A DNA stretch of 64,000 bases, taken from assembly GCA_002286855.1 (NCBI GenBank), contig NRSV01000010.1, positions 434,001 to 498,000 of the forward strand. The letters are read 5' to 3'. The translations under genes were made by a program, and so were the position numbers. The notes under the pieces are model-generated. The model was given only the letters and a program-made list of their open reading frames with translations, ran no database searches and had not been told where the DNA came from. The DNA is from Bipolaris cookei. Taxonomy: Eukaryota > Ascomycota > Dothideomycetes > Pleosporales > Pleosporaceae. Positions 10,569-21,759 of the stretch are shown piece by piece. Numbering within the stretch: position 1 is the first letter of the stretch; each line of letters opens with the position of its first letter.

Positions 10569-13500
10569 GCCAAAGAAGCACCTTTTTGCTGTAGATCAAG
10601 AAAGAATAGGCTATACCAGCTGTATGTGTGGAGAATGAAGCACGATAATTGAATTTTTTTTGCTTTGCGCCATGTGTAATGGCACGTTTTGTTAAACGAT
10701 TTTTTTTATCTTTTTGGTTCCAGCTCTCCTTGTGCGATTTCTTTTCACCCGAGGCAACCCAAACGCATTCATTCGTATTCGCATACTAGCCTCTTTTTTT
10801 TTCTGATTCTCCTTTGGTGCTTGCAAGCGCGCCGAATTCGATCATCGAGGGGCTTGATCTTGCATGCGCATCGCAAGGACGCGGATTTGGGGACGGCGCT
10901 TAATAGCATCAAGATCCCTACGTACGTAGATACAAGGGCCGAAGAGTGCATTCCCACTTGCGTACGACAGAAAGAGTGAATAGTAGATACGCAGATGAGT
11001 GGATATGTAATTATGCATGCTTTTGTGAAGTGCAAAACTGGGCCACACGCGCGCCTCGGCCGTTATGACAGGTACGTAATACAAGTAGCGTCATTCATGT
11101 TGCACATGCGGACTGTCAGGTCGACCCGCGCGCCGCGGTCTTGCGCCTCGGTATGTGGAGCGAGAAAAAAATAAAGGCAAGGGGAAAACGCTATATTATG
11201 ACGAAATGAAGAAAAGGTGCTCGTATTTTCTCCTACTACTGAACCTTGCACGCGACTGCATGATACTAGTTGAAGATTGCATTCTGATATGTACTACCTA
11301 CTACTACTGCTTCAAAGAACGCAAGGGAAATAGACGCCTCATACACTGTGCCAATCCCTCTTCCACTGTACAATGGTCAATCTATATCCCCATTTCGCAA
11401 CGCCCCACTCGCAAATACTAACAAGGGAAATAAGAAAGCAACGCAAGTAAAATATCCTAAGTACTTGCGAATATGAAGTGCAGTACAGTCAGCCCCGTAC
11501 CTATCTTACTCAACCTACGGTACCCACTGTACCTACACACCCAGTAGCAAGAGCCCGCTGGAAGATAGCCTAGTTATCTACCATCTCTTCCTGTTTACCA
11601 AACTGCTCTTTAGCACCAGGCGTCTGCTAGAGGCATAGCGGCAAACAGACAAAAGTCGAAGCACCACAGTAGTACTACACAAAGAAAAACAAACCCCCAC
11701 ATGTAAATAACAGGATAGAGCGGCCTGTGGCCAAAGTCTTACATAGCCCCGAGCTGCGTGTGGACTCTAATGAAATAACAAAAACAACAACAACAATAAT
11801 AACAATACATACCCAGTACCCACACTCAGCCGTGTAACTGGAAACACCCAGAAAAAAAAGGGGCCAAAAGCAAGAGTGCCTATCAGCATGCCGAAATGGA
11901 TGCCGAATTCGGCTATGTGTAGTCTGAGCGGCAAGGCCGGGTTGTGGGGATTCTGCTCTTGCTTTTTTCCTCGCATGTGCTCAAAGTTAGGGACTTTTCG
12001 GGGCTTGATCGATGTTGCTTTTGGTAAAACGTCTTTTTTTTCCACCTCATTTCTGTTTTCAGCTTTCTGTTAGTAGTAGCAGCTTATTCGGAACCCGAGT
12101 GACAGTCGGCGAATTTAAGTAAGTAAGCTTCCCAAGAAAACGACTCGTCTTGATGCAGCTACAGAACAATCTACTTTATTTTCTGCTTTTACTGTCGGCT
12201 GATGAGCTAGCAAGTATAATATACATCTTTACCGAACCCCCCACCCAAAAAAAATGACCGAGACAAAGACGTTGGTTTTTGCAGCGAAGAACGCTAGCAC
12301 TTGCAAAAGCCAGAAAAAGCAAAAAAGCAGCTGGTATCGGCAAAACGGGCTACCTGCATTAGTAGACCATGCTTTTTGCTTTTAGTCTTGCTTTTCCAAC
12401 AACCACACGCTCCTTAAGCTCCGAAGCGAAATGCACGGCAGACAAAGTAGCAAAAAGCAAGCGCTAAGAAGAAAATGAGAATGAACGCGTTTTACTTGTG
12501 CGGAAAAGAAAGAAAAAGACATGCATCACGCTATATGTGTAAAGTCATACTACATGCTTAATACTATACCTATCCTATAATATACAATGCAAACCAAGTA
12601 AACCCTGTCACGGAGATCTTGATTTCCCCCTCGCCCCACTCTCGGCATATATATTCTAATACGCATCAGTTCTCGGCGTCCGAAAAAAAAAGAGAGAGAA
12701 AGAAGGGGGAAGGGGGGGGGGGTGGAAAACCACGACTCGCGTTCATGGAGACCCATTACTATAGCCCTTTAACAACAACAACCCCTAGCAAAGCCCAAAG
12801 TAGAGCCGATCTGACACAAAGACAAGACAAGCAACAAATCCTGCATCCCGCCCAAAACGGTCGCGCGCACAAACCCCACCCGTCCCAATCCGTCGCAATA
12901 CACACATGCACACACGCCCATCCGCGCGTCCGCAGCCCCCCCCCCCCGTTGTCGCCCCTACGCATAGACAACCCTTGTTCTCCTTTGCCAGTAGCCATGA
13001 TTTGCTAAGTACTATCTCCCCTTCGCCTTACACCTTCCCTTTACACCTTTCTTACCTTTACCGATTTACCGATTTACCCTTCCTTCCTCCCCTTCCCTCC
13101 AAAAAAAGAAACGCACACACCACTCTCCGTTCCCAACGGGCGCCAATCCCCCCCGTGGCTGGACTAACAAGCGAGCGAGCTGCAAAAAGCAAAAAAGATG
13201 GGAAACCGCTTCTGGATAGCCCTTTTTTGATGATTTGACTTTTGCGCGTTTGCTGGTCGCTGCGGCTTTGCCCGCCCGCCGCACCCCCGTGTCTCGAACG
13301 CTGTTCGGGGAGCCGGGAAGGGAGTGGGAAGGGGAAGGGGAAGGAGGAAAGGCGCAATCCTTGTGTACTCTACATACCGATAACCGTACGTACGTACCGT
13401 CCGAAAAACTCTAAGAAAAGAAAAAAGGGCGTTGAAGGTCAAGTTTTTGAACTCTAATTCTTTTGCTCTTGCCGTGTTGTCGTGTCGTCGTTGTGTATCT

Positions 13501-14786
13501 GAAACCAAGGGGGGGGGGGCAAGACAAATGTTCTAGATGGGATGGGGGAACGGGAACAACATGTCATTGTTGAGACAAACGACGTAGCTGATTTGAGATG
13601 TGTACAACTTTCCTTTGCAACCTTTCCCTTTCTTCTTGCGTCTTTTCGCTTGTCTGTTTGAGAGCAATGTCATGGACGTACATCACGCCAGGGGCCTGAC
13701 ATGTTTGAGAATAGAGAAAAGGTGTGTGTTGGCGTGGGTTGTCGTCATCTGCGTCGCTTGTAATTATAGAAGTAGCTCCTGTCTCGGTTCTCGCTGTTCC
13801 CCCTTGTCAAGGGCATGTTCGGCAAATGTGTGAGTGGATAATCTCGTTTCTTGTTTCCTTCTTCTTTTTTCCCTTTTGTCTCGGGGGTGCAAAAGAAGAA
13901 AAGCAGGGCAGTGTGTTAGGCGTGAAGAGGGTCAGTGCTTCGGGACCGGGGTTTGTAGCTGCTGCCAACGGCGGAGGAAAGAGAAGGGCGAAAAAGAGCC
14001 GCCTATACCCCCCATCGGCCTATTTGAACGGCACTTAGTGTGGAGGGATGGATAGATGTGCCCACATTGAGGGGAGCTTTCAGGATTGACTTGCTCAGTG
14101 TGGCTAATCTCCGGCAAGATCAACAGAGAAGTAGGTACCTTTACGTGGATGTTTTGCTACCTTGCGCCCATCCCTTTTGCAAACGGGGGGCCCTGCATAC
14201 GTGCGCGGGCGGTCGAGGTGGCCGGAAGGCGCACGGGCCTACGGAGGCCGAGCGGCAAGTACCATCTGTTCACAAGCGCAGGCCCATATGGCGATCAGTC
14301 GAGTGCGTCAGTGCGTCAGTGCTTTGCTCCCGCACCAAACACCCCAGCGCTGCCGACTAAGGATTAAGGTCAAGGAAAATGACTAGCAGTTAAGGACAAC
14401 AGACACAATCATACGCGGTTGTACCAAGCATTAATACCATTTAAAAGCATAAAACAACCCTTAGATTCAGCCAGTAGGCTCGGCAAGGGGGTTGAGCAAC
14501 TGGATCGAGCCACCTATGAGTCACAACGACGTGTACGAAACCCTTTGCTCCCTTCACACTCTGTTACTCCAAACTATAATGTTGCCATACCAAGCAAATA
14601 TGAAATCAATAATGGAGACACTAAGGTAACGCGTACAGGTTAATGGCCCGCGCGAGCGGTTACAATCTTCTTTTGCTAAAGGAATGAGTGGGAAATTGGG
14701 CTGTGTGCCGGTGTGCTGCTGTTGCGCGCTGCCAAAGTGGGGGTATAGTGGTTCGTCGAGCGATACGAAAACGAGAAAAAAAAACA

Positions 14787-14807
14787 AGACAGACAGACAG
14801 ACAGACA
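14787..14807. repeat. (GACA)n microsatellite
   Basis: Five near-perfect GACA/AGAC units follow an A-rich tract, about 280 bp beyond the stop codon of the CENP-B-type HTH gene, in its likely 3' flank. Confidence 0.85.
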
Positions 14808-15085
14808 ATAGATAGCACGTAGTATCAAGAGAGAGAATAAGATGAAAAAAAAAGAAAGAAAAGGAAATGCTAACAATGCGGAGACGAAAATGCAGTACAT
14901 CAGAGTAATAGAAGGAAAAAAACAAAAAGAAAAAGAGTGGCTCCAATGAGCAATGTTAGCCGTTTGAGCAGGGTGCATCGAAAACCCTTGGTCTCATGAT
15001 CCAGGAGCCTTGTGTAATCCTGCCATTCTGAAACCAAGCGAATCGACAAAAGTCGTTCCACGGAACAAAGTAAATCATAGGCGCA

Positions 15086-16916
15086 TTAAGGGCGCACAGG
15101 GCCAGACATGATACCGAGTGACGCAGCCGCCTCATTAGTGACCGTGTTGACGCTCTCAAGCTTGCTGGTGGTAAAGTTGGACTCTGACACCCGTCGTATG
15201 TCAGAGGGCAAGCCCTCGGAGTCGCGCTTGATTCGCAGCTTCTCCATGAGCTTGCCAATTGTCACATATTCTTGTGGCTCCACCACGAAACCGGCGTTTT
15301 GGGACTGAAAAAAGCTCATGACGAGCTCCAGGGCGCGCGCCGCTTCCTCTTGGGATGGTGTCATGGACGACGAGTCGGTACACAAGCACTTGTCGTCCGC
15401 TTGGCCTGACGTAGCCGGCAGGGGAGGGGGCTGCATCGAGTTGGGGAGTTGTGTAGGCGATAGCGACATGGATTCGTCAATGGCGGGTAGAGTACCTGGC
15501 ATATCCGCCATGGGCGAGTCGAGTGTGCCGCTACTGACGTACTTTGGAGTCAATGCATCTGAGGAGCCCGGGGGTGACATATATTGCTCCACGCCCACGA
15601 GCATGGGGAAGGTCTGGCTTCGCGGCCGCTGGAAGTTGCCTGACCCGGGCTGTCCGTTGGCAGGCTGGCGGTTTGCCATGAACGTATTTGGTGCACAGGC
15701 CGAGTCTGGTGTGAAGAATGGCGATGAGAGCGATGTAGGGCTTGTGGGGCCGCCTGAAAAGGTCGAGGGCGCATTGTCTGTGAAGACGCTCGACAGTGAA
15801 GTACTGCTCTGGGAATGGAAGGGCCTGCGGTGGTTTGAAAAGTCACACGTGTCTGGGCTTTCTGTCTTTAAGTTCTCCTCACTCTTCTTAGTCTTCATGG
15901 TCGTGGTGGCTGGTGATACTCCACCTGGCGAGGTTGGCGAGATGGCGCCGGGAGTATGTGCGTTGGACGGCGGATTTGAGGTTCCCTCGGACTCTTCTGC
16001 TATGGATCCCTTTCTTGACTTTGCACCCATGAGGTGGTTCTTTTGCTTGAACTTTTCCAGCCAGCTGGTGCTGTTGGCCTTGAGGTGGCTGTCCGAGTTG
16101 CCGACGGTCTGTGCAAAGAAGCGTGCCTTGTCGCGGATAATGGCATCCGATAGCGGCAGGCCTTGCCTTTGGTGGTTTCTCGCCCAATTTGAAAGTGCAC
16201 GCTCAATGTCGGGAAACTTGCCCTTTGATCTTTTGATGGGTGATCGGCTGCCATCATCTTGGTAGAGGTACTTTTCTTTTTGGCGCAAGACTTTTGAAAC
16301 GGTACTACACAGCTGTTAGCAGGGCGGAAGATGCACAAGGCATATGCAGTAGTACCTTCGTTCTACGCCAAACATTGCTAGATTAACGTCAGTGATGCAC
16401 TGAAGGGAAACAGGCTTGGGCTCATGGGCTGGGCGTACCTCCAATTTCTGTTTGCTTGACTGTGGGGTTGTCCTCATGGTACTGGCACATACGCCTACGG
16501 TCTGCATCTGTAAGGGTCTTTCGAGGCGTGGATGAAGTGCGGGACTGGGTTGAAGTGGCGGAGACTGGAGTTGCTGAAGCGGGTGTGATGGGCGGAGGGG
16601 CCGAGGGGAAGAGCGGGGCCTGGTATGTCGACTGGCTGGTGAGCATGCTGGGCCATTGCGGCATCTGGGGCATGATCAGGGGCTGCAACTGAGGGTGTGT
16701 GTTTCTCGGAGTGTGGTGGGTTTGGTGGGGAGGGTGCATGCCAGTGGCGTAGATGGGTTCCATGGGAAGGGGCGGATAGTTTGCGAAGCCATTGTAGTCC
16801 TGGACGGGCGACTGGTGGTGGGGATTGTAGGGAGCGTCTGGGCGCCAGGCCGAATGTTGGTCCTCAAAGGGCTCCTGGTGGAGGTGATGGTCATGATCCA
16901 TGTGCAGTTGGCTCAT
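15086..16916 (-). CDS. CENP-B-type HTH DNA-binding protein
   Basis: Three exons, 16916-16439, 16377-16356 (a 22-nt microexon) and 16304-15086, give 572 residues; the introns are 61 and 51 nt. The joined frame EIGAMFGVERSTVSKVLRQK completes a psq-type helix-turn-helix at about residues 130-175. A CENP-B/Tc5-type second HTH follows at about 180-250, with FPDIERALSNWARNHQRQG, IIRDKARFFA and SWLEKFKQKNHLMGAKS. Such paired HTHs come from pogo-type transposases, but no DDE nuclease domain follows. Instead there is a long Ser/Pro-rich tail, so this is a domesticated or regulator-type protein, probably a nuclear DNA-binding factor. The first 130 residues are His/Pro/Gln-rich. The ATG at 16916 is the first in frame. 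DNA target and role are unknown. The microexon sits inside the recognition region of the first HTH, so skipping it would destroy DNA binding. Confidence 0.85.
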
Positions 16917-18756
16917 GGCGGGCTGTTGTCGGGAAGGGACTATGCAGGCGGGATGGGGGCACGAGCGTGGGAGCAAGTGTCCGTGTTATACAGAGGTCAG
17001 AGGCAGCAGAGGGCGAGCAGGCATATGCATCTAGGGCGTGGGGCGTGTTGTGGTAGTGTAGTGAGGGCATGCATGCATGGGACGAGGATGGGTGGGTGGA
17101 TGGGAGTAGGTATGTATGTATGTATGTACAGCAAGTAGGTACAAGGCGGGTGGAGAGGATGACTGATGGCTGATGGGGCGAGGGTTGCAGGGAAGGGCTG
17201 GCGCGTACTTGAGGACAAGTCTGGGGACGGTGGTGGTCGCAGGGCCCTGGCGGTGCGATGCGGGCGCGGCCTACCGCAGCTGGCGGGAGAGGACGCCCTG
17301 TTTGTTTCGAGTCCAAGGTTGCCGGCAAGCCTGGCGGCCTGGCGTGTGCACACACAGACACAGACACAGACGCACACACAGACCAGACACACCCACACCC
17401 ACACCCACACCCTGTCCCCCGTATCCCTGTCGCCGTCCCGGCCAAGCGACGAGCTGCAACGTTGGGCTTAGCGCGTGCGGGTCTCTCATCGCGGATGAGC
17501 CCCTAGGAAAACGCGGGCCAGAGTTATGCGGCCGCCGGGGCTAGCTCGCCGGCGCATGCCTCGACCGCGACCATGTCAGTACTTACGTATGTATGGATGG
17601 ACGAGCGCATGGCCGTAGCTACCATGTACCGACCATTGCTGCATTATGTATGTACGGCATGGTACCTGCTGCTGCTGCTACTACTTGCTTGCTGCTCTTG
17701 CTGCTCTTGCTGCTCTGCTCATACGGCCAAAATGCCTCTCCTCCCCTCTCCTCTCCTCTTCTCTCCTCTCCCCCGGCTAATCTGACGCTTCCCCACGACC
17801 ACACACATGCACGCACACACTCCCCTCCCCTCCCCTCCCCAGGCCACCCACCGCACACTGCCCACCACCCGCCGTCCGTCGCCGCCGCCCACGCTGCTCA
17901 GGTACGCGAGCCAGTGGCGATTCCCACCGCGCCGCCACTACGTCAATCATCGGCAGTGCATAAAGGAGACACGCAAACTGTCGACGGCTGAAACGCTTTC
18001 GGAATGCTGCGATAATCGCGCCCATCAACACCACTCATCCGCACTAGCTTTTGCTCGCCAGCCACTCAGGCCCCGGCTGCCATAATCCCTTAGCGCCCGA
18101 CTGACAGCCCGTCCTCTGAGTCGCCAGCGCAAACCTCCCCCTGCTCATTTCTCTGAATCGTCGCTCCGTTAGTCGTCTACATCAATCCCCCCAAACCCAT
18201 GCCGTAAAAAACTGGGCCTCGCACTTGCACTGCTGATCAGATGCCTTCACATTCAAATCCAAATATCGACAACACGCAAAAAAACAAAATCCCACTGCAC
18301 CTCCTCGACCCCCAAAACGTGCTGTCTGCACTTGCCATCACCACTGCTTGCCTGCCTGCTTGCGCCACGCCCTCTCCATAGCCCTTCAAATCACTCGTGC
18401 TGCTCAACACCCCGCGGACGGTATCGGTCCGCCCACTATTCCCCCAAGTAACTACTCTCTTAGCGATTGGCAGGTACGATCCGCGCCGCCGTAAGCGGCC
18501 TTGCCTTCCTAGTCTCGTCCTCATCTGTCGTCCGTCGTGCTACTGGATCCAGCTCTTGGCCAATACAAGTCGCCATCTCGGCTCCACGCCTCTCTCTGCG
18601 CCTCATCCTGCCTGCTGCGACCCAATCTTGCCCTTGACACTGAGACCTCCTCAGCCATCCAAATGTCTCCTTCCACTCATCTCACCCCATGCCACCACGG
18701 ATCCACAGCCTTCCGTACCATCTCCCGTCATGCCTCAAAATTGCGACTTTTTCCTT
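16917..18756. promoter_or_regulatory. Upstream region of CENP-B-type gene, repeat-rich
   Basis: This 1.8 kb lies between the start of the CENP-B-type gene and the 3' end of DRG1. It contains a GTAT tandem (about 17109-17129), a CA/ACACCC-rich tract (about 17342-17412), CTG/CTT-type runs (about 17660-17720) and CT-rich tracts up to about 17850. No credible coding exon was found. It probably holds a long 5' UTR and promoter. Confidence 0.5.
17342..17412. repeat. CA-dinucleotide / ACACCC tandem tract
   Basis: Alternating CACACA, CAGACA and CACACCC units give a strongly strand-biased, purine-pyrimidine alternating tract. It produces spurious Thr/His/Pro or Val/Cys frames on the two strands. Confidence 0.85.
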
Positions 18757-20175
18757 TTATCGTTTGACAATTGTAACTGGCCAACACGTGAGCCCACAAA
18801 ACTCCACCAAGCGGGGGCAATACGGTCATCTACTTACCAATATCCTCGTCCGCAAGCTCATGTGATAGTCCCACGCGCTGGGGCTGATGCTTGCAAGATT
18901 TTCCGTATACAATTGCATGCTTGAAGTTGTCCACAATCGTCTTGTGGATCGAGTTACACTGCTTCTAGTTAGCCCCTGGTCCACCACTGCAAACAGTTTA
19001 CATACAAAATCTTCAATAGTGCATGCCGTTGATCGCAATACCACTGGTGCAGAGTAATCGGGCATTTTACCCTTGGGCTTCGTGTAGACGCGAACCAGAT
19101 TCAGCTTTTCCCACATTTGTTCCAACAGCTCGTCAATATTCCATCCGTGCTCCGAGCTGATAGGGCAAGCATTCGGGATTCGGTAGAGCAGGTCGAGCTC
19201 CTCAATGCTAATCGCATCAATCTTGTTGAGCGCGTAAATGACCGGGATGTAGCTTCGACTCTTCGCTTCGATAACGTCAATCAGGTCATCCACCGTCGCG
19301 TCACATCGAATCGCCACATCCGCGTTTGCCATTCGATATTCGTTTAGCACAGCCTTGATCTCCCCGTGATCAATATGCGTAAGTGGAACCGTGGCGGTGA
19401 TATTAATACCACCCTTGTCCTTCTTCTTCAGCACAATGTTTGGTGGACTCTTGTTGATTCGGATCCCGAAGCCCTCCAATTCGTTCTCAATAACCCGCTT
19501 ATCCGTGAGCGGCTTGTTGACGTCCAGAACAATGAAGATCAAATGGCATGTCTTTGCCACCGCAATAACCTGCCGTCCACGACCTTTGCCGTCTTTCGCT
19601 CCCTGAATGATACCGGGAAGATCGAGAATTTGGATTTTCGCTCCGTTGTACATGACTTGACCAGGTACAGTAGTGAGCTGTCCACTATTAGCCACTGGCG
19701 GTTACACTGCATTTGCTTCCCATACCGTAGTGAATTCGTAAGCGGCCGCTTCTGAGTGTTGTCCTGTCAATCTGCTCATGAGCGTACTCTTGCCCACCGA
19801 GGGAAATCCAATGAAGCCGACACTGGCCACACCAGTCCTAGCAACATCGAATCCGACACCACCACCGCCACCGCTACTCGAGGGCTCAAGAAGCTCCCTC
19901 TTCAGTTTAGCGAGCTTCGCCTTTAGTTGTCCTATTCATGTGGTGAGCATGTCAGCATGCCTTTTTCGATCGGATCCTGTACCAAGATGGAAAGACGTCG
20001 CCTTGTTCTTCTGGGTCTTGGCCATCTACAGTTCGTGTGAGTAACGCTCCGACAATCGTTTTACGGATATGCCTTACTTCGGCCTCGATCTCCTTGATCT
20101 ATTTCACCCCGTTAGCAAAGAGTATGACGTTTTCTTTCCTGCATCAACACCAACCTTGTCCACTGTAGTCGACAT
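18757..20175 (-). CDS. RBG1: DRG-family GTPase (Rbg1/DRG1)
   Basis: Seven exons were reconstructed: 20175-20155, 20098-20078, 20025-19983, 19931-19726, 19677-19006, 18958-18838 and 18776-18757. They give 367 residues, the usual length of DRG1. Introns are 47-61 nt and all sums are in phase. The order is a TQKNKAT N-terminal helix, GG-rich loop, G1 GFPSVGKST, switch YEFTTLTTVPG, G3 DLPG in the block LDLPGIIQGAKDGKGRGRQV, G4 NKID, and a C-terminal TGS domain (CNSIHKTIVDNFKHAIVYG ending DEDIVTIVKR). DRG1 is a cytosolic Obg/DRG GTPase that works with a DFRP partner (Tma46 in yeast) on stalled ribosomes during elongation. The last exon encodes only the final seven residues. It is divergent from cysteine dioxygenase, with 566 bp between starts. 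Confidence 0.95.
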
Positions 20176-20741
20176 TTTGACGTGCTATCTACCCTCTTCT
20201 TGCTCTGTGGTCGATGTAGAGAGGCAATATGGTTGTTCAGAAATTTGACGTGAGTGACGCCAGCCCACCAATGACGAAGCGGGGCACGGCTTTACGGCAG
20301 TACTTTTCACCGCCACTTCATATGGTTAGCGTGGTTATGCAGCAACCTTCTATCTTGGCTTCTATGCATGCTTCCATCGTTTCTGCCCCAAGCTGATATG
20401 CCCGATAGAAGCCGATTGCGAGGGTTTGAGTCGCCGAAAACACCCATTTGCTCAAAAAGCATCGTATGGGATGCATCTAAAGACGGCGACTATTGACCGC
20501 CTCCGCACAGCACAAGCTTTAGAGCCCGCAGATAGTTACATAATAAGAAACCACGTCCTGCACACGCGCAGTTTCCCAAACACCACCACGGTTGCCTTCC
20601 TTAGACCGCCCTTTCAGTTACAAAGCCGCGTTCACTTTCTTCTCTACACCCAAACTGCTTTGTCTTTTCAACTCATCATCGTAGCAAAGCAACTGACAAG
20701 TTCCGCCATACATTGATTTTTGCATACCGCTTATTGTCAGA
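20176..20741. promoter_or_regulatory. Divergent promoter, DRG1 / cysteine dioxygenase
   Basis: 566 bp separate the two start codons. The cysteine dioxygenase side carries pyrimidine-rich stretches (about 20630-20680), common upstream of fungal transcription starts. No coding potential or known operator was recognised. Confidence 0.5.
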
Positions 20742-21759
20742 ATGATTGGCCGCAACACAGAAGTCGACGAATTCCGCGCTCTCGTTGAAGCCATCAATGA
20801 GAAACTCGGGCCCAGCAGCGGTATTGACTCTGCAGATGTAGACGAGAACGAGCTTCAACAGCTCATGGAAGCCTACGTTTCCAATGAGTCAGAGTGGAAG
20901 AGATATTTTTTCGCCTCAGACAAAATACCCTACACACGCAACCTGGTAGACAAGGGTAATGGAAAGAGCAATCTGGTATGACTTCAATCATCTTGGTCAT
21001 TATGCCCTGCTAACAGCATAGCTTATCCTGGTATGGGGCCCTGGCAAGAAGAGTCCAATTCACGAGTAAGTAAATACGTCCTCTGGTAGTTAACACTAGT
21101 TACCCGCCACCAACTCCGTCGTCGCCCCAACGATCCTTACTCCAACCCTTCGCAGTCCATGGCCTTGCTCTTCTGTACGATGAAGCGACTGTGTTCGCCG
21201 ATCGATTGATCGTTGCGTCAGTACAGGAGACATGCCGGTAAGACGAACCATGCTCCGACAAACCCATTACCATCTCCGAAACAAACACATCTACATGTCG
21301 ACCTTGCATCTACCGATGCATGTAGCTCGACGAATCCCGAATCAGATGCTAACGCTGCTACAGCCACGCCAACGCACACTGCATCATGAAGTTGCTCAAG
21401 GGCTGCCTGACGGAAACCCGTTTTGCCACTCCTACAGATGAAGATGTGCGAAATCATCGACCCATGACCAAGATTCGCGAGACTACGTACTCGGAGAATC
21501 AGGTCACGTATATGGCGGATAATCTGGGTACACATCGCATCTCCAACCCTGATCCGACTGATTACGCTGTTTCTCTGCATTGTTAGTGCTGAACTATGAA
21601 TTTGGGCAGAGCGTTGCTTGCTAATGACGTGTAGTGTATACACCGCCTAATGCGGCTACGTACGGATGTAATGTTTTCAAGGAAGACACGTCTGATGTCA
21701 TTCATAACAAGCAGTGCCACTTCTTTTCCGAGTACGGCGTCAAGATGAGCAGGGACTGA
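20742..21759 (+). CDS. Cysteine dioxygenase
   Basis: Four exons, 20742-20975, 21022-21065, 21364-21581 and 21635-21759, give 206 residues. Introns are 46, 298 and 53 nt. The enzyme oxidises L-cysteine to cysteine sulfinate with a non-haem Fe(II), controlling cysteine levels and feeding taurine and sulfite formation in the cytosol. All key residues are visible: the iron ligands in PIHDHANAH, the third His in GTHRISNP, the cysteine after HANAH and the tyrosine in SLHLYTPP that form the Cys-Tyr cofactor in animal enzymes, and the substrate-binding Arg in YTRNLVD. Length matches the family (about 200). The second intron is long for this locus and splits the metal-binding motif after PIHD, but no extra exon is expected there. 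Confidence 0.95.

Larger units (their letters stand above)
7590..15085. other. 7.5-kb region without a supportable gene
   Basis: This lies between the 3' ends of two convergent genes. Many short frames exist on both strands, but none shows a known fold, family motif or credible exon chain. Base composition looks ordinary rather than RIP-like AT-rich. Contents that can be seen: a stem-loop at 10532-10568, an inverted AAAAAGCA-type repeat at 12313-12384, a (GACA)n microsatellite near 14787-14807, G tracts near 12714 and 13509, and recurrent TTTTTGCTTTT motifs between 10.5 and 13.2 kb. Long UTRs, non-coding transcripts or a very divergent gene are all possible. Confidence 0.55.

Noticed and set aside
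11767..12045. 92-codon hydrophobic minus-strand frame resembling a small membrane protein
   Set aside because: It starts with GTG, its hydrophobic end is encoded by a simple A/T-rich repeat, and there is no family resemblance.
15318..16265. 315-codon frame on the + strand
   Set aside because: It is the antisense shadow of the CENP-B-type HTH gene, whose minus-strand frame has clear domains and splice sites.
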